In this document: positions 28,287-35,045 of the stretch, piece by piece
How the letters are laid out: every line of letters starts with the position of its first letter
Position numbering within the stretch: the stretch's first letter is position 1
Assembly: GCF_003762835.1 (NCBI RefSeq)
Contig: NZ_RJWA01000002.1
Location: 248,001 to 312,000 of the forward strand
Length of the DNA: 64,000 nucleotides
Direction: 5' to 3'
Source: Micromonospora sp. HM5-17
GTDB lineage: Bacteria > Actinomycetota > Actinomycetes > Mycobacteriales > Micromonosporaceae
Notes under the pieces: generated by a model
Database searches by the model: none
Seen by the model: only the letters and a program-made list of their open reading frames with translations
What the model was told of the DNA's origin: nothing
Translations under genes and position numbers: made by a program

Positions 28287-30461
28287 TCAGACTCCCGCCT
28301 TCTCCCCGACGACGACGGGTGGGACCGAGGTCACTCGTCGTGCCCGGCGTCCGGGCATCCACCAGTTGGCCTTGCCGCACAGTTCCATCACCGCGGGGAC
28401 GAGGATCAACCGGATGATCGTGGCATCGATGAGCACGGCGACGGCCATGCCCAGTCCGCCCTGCTTGACCGAGACGTCGGAGCCGAGCAGGGAGGTCGTG
28501 AAGACGGCGATCATGATGGCGGCCGCGGCCGTGATGACCCCTGCGGTCCGCGCCATCCCGCGGGCGACGGCCGTCCGGGTGTCGCCGGTGCGCTGGTACT
28601 CCTCACGAACCCGCGAGATCAGGAAGACCTCGTAGTCCATAGACAGGCCGAACAGGACCGGGAAGATCATCATCGGCACCCACGTCGTGATCGGCATGGT
28701 GGTGGGGAACCCGAGGGCCGATCCCAGCCAGCCCCACTGGACGACCGCGACGAGCACGCCGTAGGCGGCGCCGATCGACAGCAGGTTCATCACGGCGGCC
28801 TGCAGCGCGATCGTGACCGACCGCACCAGCGCGATCAGCAGCACGAGGGACACCGCGACGACGACCGCGATCATCAGGGGCAGGCGAGCGCTGATGTCGT
28901 CGGCGATGTCGATCGTGGCGGCGTTCGGGCCACCGACGTAGACGCGGTCGCCGCCGGGCGCCTCGGGCAGCACGTCGGCGCGGAGCCGGTGTACCAGATC
29001 CGCGGTCGCCTCGTCCTGGTACCCGGTCATGGGGAAGGCCATGAAGATCGCGGCCTGTCCGTCCCTGCTGAGCTGAGCGGGTGTGGCGTAGGCGATGCCC
29101 TCGGTTTTGGCGACCGCTTCGATGACGGGACGGAGGTCCGTGTTTCCGGCTCCGACCTCGGCGGCGAAGATCAGGGGCGCCCCGTAGCCGGGACCGAAGC
29201 CCTCGGAGAGGATCGCGTACGAGGTGTAGCTGCTCCGGTCGCGGGGCTGGACACTGGCGTCGGGGTTGCTCAGCCGCATCGACAGCATGGGGAAGGCCAC
29301 CACCACCAGGACCGCGCCGGCCAGGACCGCGGAGACCAGCGGCCTGCGCTGCACCACGCCGGCCCAGCGCTCGGCGAGGGTCCGGCGCTCCCGGGACGGG
29401 ACGACGCCGGCGAGCCGGGACGTGCGGCGGGGTACGCGCAGCGAGTTGATCCTGTGGCCGACGAAGCCCAGGAACGCCGGCAGCAGGGTCACCGCGGCGA
29501 CCATCGTCACCAGCACGATCACCGACGTCGCGACGGCCACTCCGGTCATCAACCGCTGTCCCATGACGATCAGACCCATCAGCGCGATCACGACGGTCGT
29601 ACCGGCGAACAGCACCGCGTGACCGGCGGTCGTGACGGCCGTGACCGTGGCGCTCTCGGGGTCGTCGCCCTCCTGCAGGGCGTCCCTGTAGCGGGTCACG
29701 ATGAACAGCGCGTAGTCGATGCCGACGCCGAGCCCCACCATCGCCGCGATGATCACGGTGAAGTCTGGTGCGGGCACCAGGTGCCCCACCAGCTTCATCA
29801 CGGCGATGCCGCCGAGGAGCGCCAGCAGCGCGGTCACGATCGGCAGGCCCATGGCCACCAGCGACCCGAAGGCGATGAACAGGATCACCGCTGCCGCGAC
29901 GATGCCCACACCCTCGGCCGGCCCCTGCGGGGGCCGCTCGGCCTTCTCCGCCGTCGCCCCGCCCAGCCCCAGCGTCACGCCGTCGCCGGAGGCGGCCTTG
30001 ACGGTGTCGACGAGGGGCTTGATTTCGCTCTTCGTCACCTCCGTGTCGGTCAGCGGGATGGTCGTACGGGCGATACGCCGATCCGGCGTGACCAGGTTTC
30101 GGTCTTCGTACGGCGAGGTCACCGGCCCGGTGACGGGTGAGGCGGCCAGGTCCGCGATGACCTTCTCGATCTTTTGCCGCGCGGCGGGGTCGTCGATCCC
30201 CTGCTCTGCCCTGATCGCCAGGGTCAGCGTGTCGCCCCGCCGCTCGGGAAAGTGCTTCTCGATCAACGCCTGCGCCCTGGCGGAATCGGAATGTCCCCCG
30301 GAGAAGTCGTTGTCGGCGGCGGCGCCGAAAGTGAAGCCCACGAAGGCAATGGCGATCGCGCCGACGATCCAGGTCAGCAGGACCAGGCGGCGGCGCCGGT
30401 AACAGAACCGGGCAAGTCTCGCCAGCGCTCCCTCTGCGCGGGCAGCCTCGGCCGTCATCAT
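28287..30461 (-). CDS. MMPL/RND-family membrane transporter
   Basis: A 724-residue exporter of the MMPL branch of RND permeases. It has 11-12 membrane helices in two halves, each preceded by an extracytoplasmic domain. The start FCYRRRRLVLLTWIVGAIAIAFVGFTFG and internal MVGLGVGIDYALFIVTRYR and FGLSMDYEVFLISRVREEY are the conserved helix-4 and helix-10 motifs with their Asp-Tyr pairs. It ends with a short basic tail. It follows the copper oxidase gene by 57 bases on the same strand and is probably co-transcribed. The substrate is unknown; lipids and drugs are usual for the family. Confidence 0.93.
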   Translation of the reverse strand: MMTAEAARAEGALARLARFCYRRRRLVLLTWIVGAIAIAFVGFTFGAAADNDFSGGHSDSARAQALIEKHFPERRGDTLTLAIRAEQGIDDPAARQKIEKVIADLAASPVTGPVTSPYEDRNLVTPDRRIARTTIPLTDTEVTKSEIKPLVDTVKAASGDGVTLGLGGATAEKAERPPQGPAEGVGIVAAAVILFIAFGSLVAMGLPIVTALLALLGGIAVMKLVGHLVPAPDFTVIIAAMVGLGVGIDYALFIVTRYRDALQEGDDPESATVTAVTTAGHAVLFAGTTVVIALMGLIVMGQRLMTGVAVATSVIVLVTMVAAVTLLPAFLGFVGHRINSLRVPRRTSRLAGVVPSRERRTLAERWAGVVQRRPLVSAVLAGAVLVVVAFPMLSMRLSNPDASVQPRDRSSYTSYAILSEGFGPGYGAPLIFAAEVGAGNTDLRPVIEAVAKTEGIAYATPAQLSRDGQAAIFMAFPMTGYQDEATADLVHRLRADVLPEAPGGDRVYVGGPNAATIDIADDISARLPLMIAVVVAVSLVLLIALVRSVTIALQAAVMNLLSIGAAYGVLVAVVQWGWLGSALGFPTTMPITTWVPMMIFPVLFGLSMDYEVFLISRVREEYQRTGDTRTAVARGMARTAGVITAAAAIMIAVFTTSLLGSDVSVKQGGLGMAVAVLIDATIIRLILVPAVMELCGKANWWMPGRRARRVTSVPPVVVGEKAGV

Positions 30462-30518
30462 GTTCTCCTCAACTGGTCGAGTGTCGCAGTCGTGCGTGTG
30501 TCGGCGGCGCGGGTCAGG

Positions 30519-32543
30519 TCAGTGACGGTGACCCGAGCGTTTGCCGTGCGAGTCGCCGAATGGTGTGGTGACGCCGTCGTAGCGAAGCCGCAACATCATT
30601 CCCTGGTGTGCGTGCGGCAGATTGTGGCAGTGGTTCATCCAGATCCCGGGATTTGTGGCCTTGAATGCCACCTCCCACACCTGTCCCGGGCGCACGTCGA
30701 ACGTGTCGACCCACAGTGGACTGCCGGACGACGGCTTGCCGTCGCGGGACAGGACCAGCACGGAATGGCCGTGCAGGTGCCAGGGATGCGTTTCCAGGCT
30801 CCGGTTGACCACCGTGAACCGGACGACGTCGCCCTCGGCGACGAGTTGGTCCGGGACGGACGGATGACCGCGACCGTTGACGGTCTGCGCGTACGCCGGC
30901 CGCCCGTCGACCATGGCCACGCCCCGGTCGAGCACGATCGTGAAGTGCCGGTCGGCCCGGTCGGCGTCGAACGGAATCACCGCCGGTGTGCCGTACCGCA
31001 GCAGGTCGAGTTCCGGCCAGCCCGAAATGTCGGTGCCGGCGGGGTCATCGCCCCCGCCGGTTCCGTCCGGACGCAGCCGTACCCCGCCATTCGGATCGTC
31101 GTCGAGCACGAGCGCCATCGGGGCGTCCGGCATGACGAAGACCAGGTCGTACCGTCCACCCGCGGCCAGGTGCAGCCCCACTCGGCTCACCTCGCCGGGC
31201 TGGTGAAGGTCCCGACCGTCGACGGCCGCCACCCGGAACGGCGTGCCGGCCAGGGCGACCCGGTGCGGGTCCGAGTCGGTGTTGATCAACCGCAGCCGTA
31301 CGGGCGTACCGGCCGGCACGGCGTGCTCGGCCCGTCCGTCCCGGTCGGCGAGCACCACGGTGCCGTCGAAGGTGTGCACCGGCAGCGTCAGGTCGAGCTG
31401 CGCCGCCGGGGCGGCGCCGGCCACCGGCCACGCCTCGCGTGGGGTCACGACGAGGGCACCGTACAGCCCCTTGCGCACCCCGCGGTGGGACGCCTGGTGG
31501 GTGTGGTACCAGTAGGTCCCGACCTGGTCGGCGCGGAAGCGGTAGCGAAACGTCTCGCCGGGTGCCACCACGTGCTGCGTCACGCCCGGGGCGCCGTCCT
31601 CACCGCACGGCACGTCGTAACCGTGCCAGTGCAGGGTCACCCCGTCCGGGATGTCGACGTTGTGGAGCGTCACCTCGATCAGATCACCCTCGGTGGCGGT
31701 GATCGAAGGGCCCGGTACCTGGCCGTCGTAGGTCCACGCCTCGACCTCCTGGCCGGACGGGAGCCGGACGGTGGCCGTCCGCGCGCGGAGGTCGTACCGG
31801 CGCCTGGCGCCGCCGGGCGCCGGTTCGGCGGCCCCCCGCAGGTCGGCCACGGACACCGCCGACCGGGATCGGGACGGGTCCGGCGGGCCGCCTCCGGCGA
31901 CGACGGACTCGCCCGGCCGGAACACCAGGCCGACGCCGGCACCTCCCATGCCCACCACGACCGCTCCCCCGGCCAGGCTGACGAACCGGCGGCGCGAGAC
32001 CGCCGGTCCGCGGTACGCCGGCGGTGCCGGCGTCGGCTCGGCCCGGGCGTCGTCGTCGGCGGTCGCGGGGGACCCGTCCGCCGCCCCGGCGATGTCCGCG
32101 CCCCGCGTCGCGACCACCCGCGCGGTGAGCAGCGCACCGGCGCCGACCACCGAGCCGGCGAGCAGCGCGGTGCTCCAGGTCAGGGGGTACCCGGCCAGGA
32201 AGGAGACCAGCAGACCGACCAACCCGGCGTACCCGGTGGTGAGCAGCCAGACGACGCTGCCGGTCGGCGTTGCCGCGGGTGACGCCGACCCCGTGGCGCG
32301 CAGCTGCCGTCCGGCGACCGACACGGCGATCGTTCCGGCGAGGCCGAGCATCGGCAGCCCGAGCAGCACCTTCTCCTGCACGAACCACCAGCCGTGGCTG
32401 GCGAGCAGCACCACCGTCGTCACCCGGGCGAGGGTCACCAGGACTGCCGCCACCAGGAGGCGGAACGCGAGCCGGGCGCGCCGGACCGCGGCGGCGAACC
32501 CGGCGCCGAATCCGGATCGGCGCGTCGGTGATGAGTGCCGCAC
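30519..32543 (-). CDS. Membrane-anchored multicopper oxidase (laccase/nitrite-reductase-like)
   Basis: A 674-residue protein with four N-terminal membrane helices (~25-47, 59-78, 97-118, 124-144), then VSRRRFVSLAGG at ~182 preceding a fifth hydrophobic segment that resembles a Tat signal. The exposed cupredoxin part contains a full copper set: HWHGYD, WYHTHQAS, HPWHLHGHS and WMNHCHNLPHAHQGMML. All type 1, 2 and 3 ligands appear intact, unlike the larger homologue at 11768-15685. The assigned start is GTG 32543 without a clear ribosome site; it overlaps by 13 bases the divergent kinase gene, so the true 5' end may be altered. Confidence 0.9.
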   Translation of the reverse strand: MRHSSPTRRSGFGAGFAAAVRRARLAFRLLVAAVLVTLARVTTVVLLASHGWWFVQEKVLLGLPMLGLAGTIAVSVAGRQLRATGSASPAATPTGSVVWLLTTGYAGLVGLLVSFLAGYPLTWSTALLAGSVVGAGALLTARVVATRGADIAGAADGSPATADDDARAEPTPAPPAYRGPAVSRRRFVSLAGGAVVVGMGGAGVGLVFRPGESVVAGGGPPDPSRSRSAVSVADLRGAAEPAPGGARRRYDLRARTATVRLPSGQEVEAWTYDGQVPGPSITATEGDLIEVTLHNVDIPDGVTLHWHGYDVPCGEDGAPGVTQHVVAPGETFRYRFRADQVGTYWYHTHQASHRGVRKGLYGALVVTPREAWPVAGAAPAAQLDLTLPVHTFDGTVVLADRDGRAEHAVPAGTPVRLRLINTDSDPHRVALAGTPFRVAAVDGRDLHQPGEVSRVGLHLAAGGRYDLVFVMPDAPMALVLDDDPNGGVRLRPDGTGGGDDPAGTDISGWPELDLLRYGTPAVIPFDADRADRHFTIVLDRGVAMVDGRPAYAQTVNGRGHPSVPDQLVAEGDVVRFTVVNRSLETHPWHLHGHSVLVLSRDGKPSSGSPLWVDTFDVRPGQVWEVAFKATNPGIWMNHCHNLPHAHQGMMLRLRYDGVTTPFGDSHGKRSGHRH

Positions 32544-33310
32544 TCGGTGAGTCGGTCCGGTCCCGGCGGTTCATCGCGGCCGAGGCCGAGGCACGGGCCG
32601 AACGGGCCGAACGGACCCGGGAGGAGGAGGCACGGGCGCGGGTCGATGCCGAACGGCTCCGCATCGCCCGCGAGGTCCACGACACCGTGGCCCACGCCAT
32701 CGCGATCATCAACGTTCAGGCCGGTGTCACCGCGCACGTGCTCGACAAACGCCCGGAACGGGCACGCGAGACGCTCGTGGCCATCGAGCAGACGAGTGCC
32801 CAGGCGTTGCGGGAGATGCGGGCCATCCTCGGGGTACTCCGTGACTCCACCGAGGGGCGGGTGCCACACCCGGGCCTGGAGCAGATCGAGGAACTCGTCA
32901 CGACGGGACGCGAGGCCGGACTCGACCTGAAGCTCGAGATGACGTCGCCGAGTACGCCACCACCGAGTGCGGTGGGCAGCGCGGTCTACCGCATCCTGCA
33001 GGAGTCGATCACCAACGTGATCCGCCACGTCGGCCCGACCCGGGTGACGATCGGCCTGGACTTCGGCGTGGACGTCGTGGAGGTCCGGGTGACCGACGAG
33101 GGGCGGCGGCACGCGCCAGGCCAGGCCCGGTGGAGTCCGTGCGATCCGGGTGGCGACGGCGGCTCGACCGAGCCGGGCCGCGGCATTACCGGAATGCGCG
33201 AGCGCTGCCAGCTCCTGGGCGGTGAGCTGACCGCCGGACCGCGGCCGGGTGGAGGGTTTGAGGTCAGGGCACGGCTGCCCCTGGTTCCGGCCGGAACGGT
33301 GCGGTCGTGA
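32531..33310 (+). CDS. Sensor histidine kinase (NarX/LiaS type) lacking its sensor domain
   Basis: A 259-residue kinase with ATG 32531. The phosphorylated His is ~50 in RIAREVHDTVAHAIAIINVQAG (HisKA_3), the N box is RILQESITNVIRHVG and the G box is GRGITGMRER. ALGESVRSRR and a short coiled coil precede the His, the segment that in full-length relatives follows four to six membrane helices. Those helices are absent: the frame upstream reads Arg/Pro-rich nonsense and is the antisense of the copper oxidase start. It is probably 5'-truncated; a soluble kinase is the alternative. It overlaps the response regulator gene by 4 bases (GTGA). Confidence 0.85.
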   Translation: MSAALGESVRSRRFIAAEAEARAERAERTREEEARARVDAERLRIAREVHDTVAHAIAIINVQAGVTAHVLDKRPERARETLVAIEQTSAQALREMRAILGVLRDSTEGRVPHPGLEQIEELVTTGREAGLDLKLEMTSPSTPPPSAVGSAVYRILQESITNVIRHVGPTRVTIGLDFGVDVVEVRVTDEGRRHAPGQARWSPCDPGGDGGSTEPGRGITGMRERCQLLGGELTAGPRPGGGFEVRARLPLVPAGTVRS

Positions 33311-33996
33311 ACCAGGCCGGTGTGTCGCCGGGGAGCCCTCCGATCAGGGTTCTGCTCGCCGACGACGAGAGTTTGGTGAGATCCGGCTTCAAGGTCCTAC
33401 TCGATCTTGAGGACGACATCACGGTGGTGGGGGAGGCCACCAATGGCGCGGAGGCCGTGGAGCGGGCCCGCGCCCTGCGGCCTGACGTGGTGCTGATGGA
33501 CATCCGGATGCCGAAGGTGGACGGCATCCAGGCCGCCGGCGAGATCGCCAGGACGCCCGGGCTTCAGCAGACGCGGGTCCTGATCCTGACCACCTACGAA
33601 ACCGACGAGTACGTCTTCGACGCGCTGCAGGCCGGTGCGAGCGGCTTCCTCCTCAAGGACGCCGGACCGGCGGAGCTGCTACACGCGGTTCGGGTGATCG
33701 CCGCTGGCGACGCCCTGCTCGCCCCGCGGATCACGCGACGCCTCATCGCCCAGGTCACCGCGACCCGCAGGGCCGCCCAGGCCGGCCACGACCGGCTGGC
33801 GGTGCTGACGCAGCGCGAGCGGGAGGTGCTGGCCCTGGTGGGGCAGGGCCTGAGCAACGACGAGATCGGCGCCAGGCTGTTCCTCAGCCCGGCGACCGCC
33901 CGCACCCACGTCAGCCGTGCCATGGGGAAGCTGGGCGCGCGCGACCGCGCGCAACTGGTGGTCATCGCCTATCAGACCGGCCTGGTCAGCCCCTAG
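33307..33996 (+). CDS. NarL/LuxR-family response regulator
   Basis: A 229-residue two-component regulator. The receiver domain has acidic pocket LLADDESLV, phospho-acceptor Asp65 in DVVLMDIRMPKVDG and Lys in FLLKDAGPAEL. The LuxR HTH is in LTQREREVLALVGQGLSNDEIGARLFLSPATARTHVSRAMGKLGARDRAQ. Its GTG start overlaps the kinase stop, so the pair forms one translational unit. The likely target is the neighbouring copper oxidase/MMPL pair or the Mrp operon, by proximity only. Confidence 0.95.
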   Translation: MNQAGVSPGSPPIRVLLADDESLVRSGFKVLLDLEDDITVVGEATNGAEAVERARALRPDVVLMDIRMPKVDGIQAAGEIARTPGLQQTRVLILTTYETDEYVFDALQAGASGFLLKDAGPAELLHAVRVIAAGDALLAPRITRRLIAQVTATRRAAQAGHDRLAVLTQREREVLALVGQGLSNDEIGARLFLSPATARTHVSRAMGKLGARDRAQLVVIAYQTGLVSP

Positions 33997-34065
33997 CCAC
34001 CAGGCGTCTGTCTCGGGCGGCCCGTGCCGAGTCCATCCGCCGGATCGCGGCCGCGCCACCCTCGA

Positions 34066-34353
34066 TCACGCCTCCGCACCCGCGATGGCGGCAAGGAGAT
34101 GGGTCGGCGCGGATCGCGCCTGCTGGAGTGCGGCGATCCTGCCGTCCAGCTCGTGGAGCCATTTCCGAAGCGTCGGCGCCGCGCAGTGCTCCAGCGCCGG
34201 ACCCGGACCCCTGACGCAGGGCAGCAGCTCGCGGATGACGCTGGTCGGCAGCCCGGCAGCGAGCAGGGACCTGATGTGTGCGACCCCCGCCGGGGCATCC
34301 ACATATCGACGGTGGCCACTACCGTGTGGTACGTCGTACTTAACTGCTTGCAA
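34066..34353 (-). pseudogene. MerR-family regulator fragment lacking the DNA-binding N-terminus
   Basis: The 95 residues include SGHRRYVDAPAGVAHIRSLLAAGLPTSVIRELLPCVRGPG and a helical dimerisation region (LRKWLHELDGRIAALQQAR), which is the second half of a MerR protein. The expected start, a helix-turn-helix ending in LRYYE, is missing: the frame begins MQAVKYDVPHGSGHRRY and the other two minus frames upstream do not supply it. The AT-richer DNA just upstream (34321-34380) suggests a junction. It is called a remnant; a rare short MerR-like protein is less likely. Confidence 0.6.
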
Positions 34354-34412
34354 GAGGAGTGCGACTTACAGTAACTTCTGCGAAATCTCAGCTCAGCACC
34401 AAGGGGGGCCGG

Positions 34413-34850
34413 ATGACCAGCATTCCGGGCGACACCCCGGTGGACCACGACGCCCCGGTCGACCGTGACGATCCGGTGGTCCGCCGTCCGGTCGCCGACA
34501 CCGACGTGCTGGCCCGACGGGTCGAGGCCTACCTGACTGTGGCGCGGATCGCGTTGCGCGGGGCCGAGCTCGAGCTCGCCGAGCGACTCGGCGCCGCCCT
34601 GCGGCGTCTGGTCGCCGACACCACCGCGGCCAGCGCCGTCGACCGGGCGCGCGTCCGGGCTGCCGTGCACGCTCTGGTGCTGCGCCGCGAGCCCCACGGC
34701 CGGGTGCTGCCCCGACGCTCGCTCACCGCGGCCCAACAGGTGATCAACCAGGTGCTCCGTCAACTGGGCCGGTCGGACCTGGTGGTGCTCAGCCGGCCGG
34801 AGCCGGAGGAGTCCGACCGTCCGGTCGACTCGCCCTGCGCCGTCTGCTGA
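34413..34850 (+). CDS. Hypothetical protein
   Basis: A 145-residue protein; ATG 34413 follows AGGGGGG. It begins with an acidic Asp/Pro stretch (PVDHDAPVDRDDPVVRRPV), then a helical, Arg/Leu/Ala-rich core (EAYLTVARIALRGAELELAERLGAALRRLVADTTA), and ends DSPCAVC with two Cys. No membrane segment and no recognised family. It sits between the MerR fragment and the Mrp operon, separated from mrpA by repeats, so co-expression with Mrp is unproven. Confidence 0.6.
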   Translation: MTSIPGDTPVDHDAPVDRDDPVVRRPVADTDVLARRVEAYLTVARIALRGAELELAERLGAALRRLVADTTAASAVDRARVRAAVHALVLRREPHGRVLPRRSLTAAQQVINQVLRQLGRSDLVVLSRPEPEESDRPVDSPCAVC

Positions 34851-34855
34851 CGCCG

Positions 34856-34900
34856 CCCGCACCCGGCGTCCCCGCACCCGGCGTCCCCGCACCCGGCGCC
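34856..34900 (+). repeat. 15-bp tandem repeat, three units
   Basis: CCCGCACCCGGCGTC occurs at 34856-34870 and 34871-34885 exactly and at 34886-34900 with one change; a fourth partial unit follows (CCCGCACC). It begins six bases after the stop of the hypothetical gene and ends before the Mrp leader. Confidence 0.85.
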
Positions 34901-34924
34901 CCCGCACCGCGATCCGGGTGGATT

Positions 34925-35040
34925 CCGGCAAATCTCCGCCGCTACCGGCAAGTCTGTCGTCTGATCCTTGTGGGTCGCAGGATCGCCGACCGCGCCTGCA
35001 CGCCGACACCCACCGGGAGAAGGCCGACACCTACCGGGAG
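34925..35040 (+). promoter_or_regulatory. mrpA: Repeat-rich leader of the Mrp operon
   Basis: Three separate repeats lie in the ~120 bases before mrpA. CCGGCAAATCT (34925-34935) and CCGGCAAGTCT (34945-34955) are direct repeats 20 bases apart, two helical turns. GATCCT (34963-34968) and AGGATC (34979-34984) form an inverted repeat. GCCGACACCCACCGGGAG (35002-35019) is repeated at 35023-35040 with one mismatch; the second copy ends in the GGGAG ribosome site six bases from ATG 35046. Operator function for the first two is inferred. Confidence 0.45.
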
Positions 35041-35045
35041 TACGC

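Noticed and set aside
34340-34375. MerR-type promoter with long spacer before the hypothetical gene
   Set aside because: TTGCAA and TACAGT are only 13 bases apart, shorter than any MerR or sigma-70 spacing.
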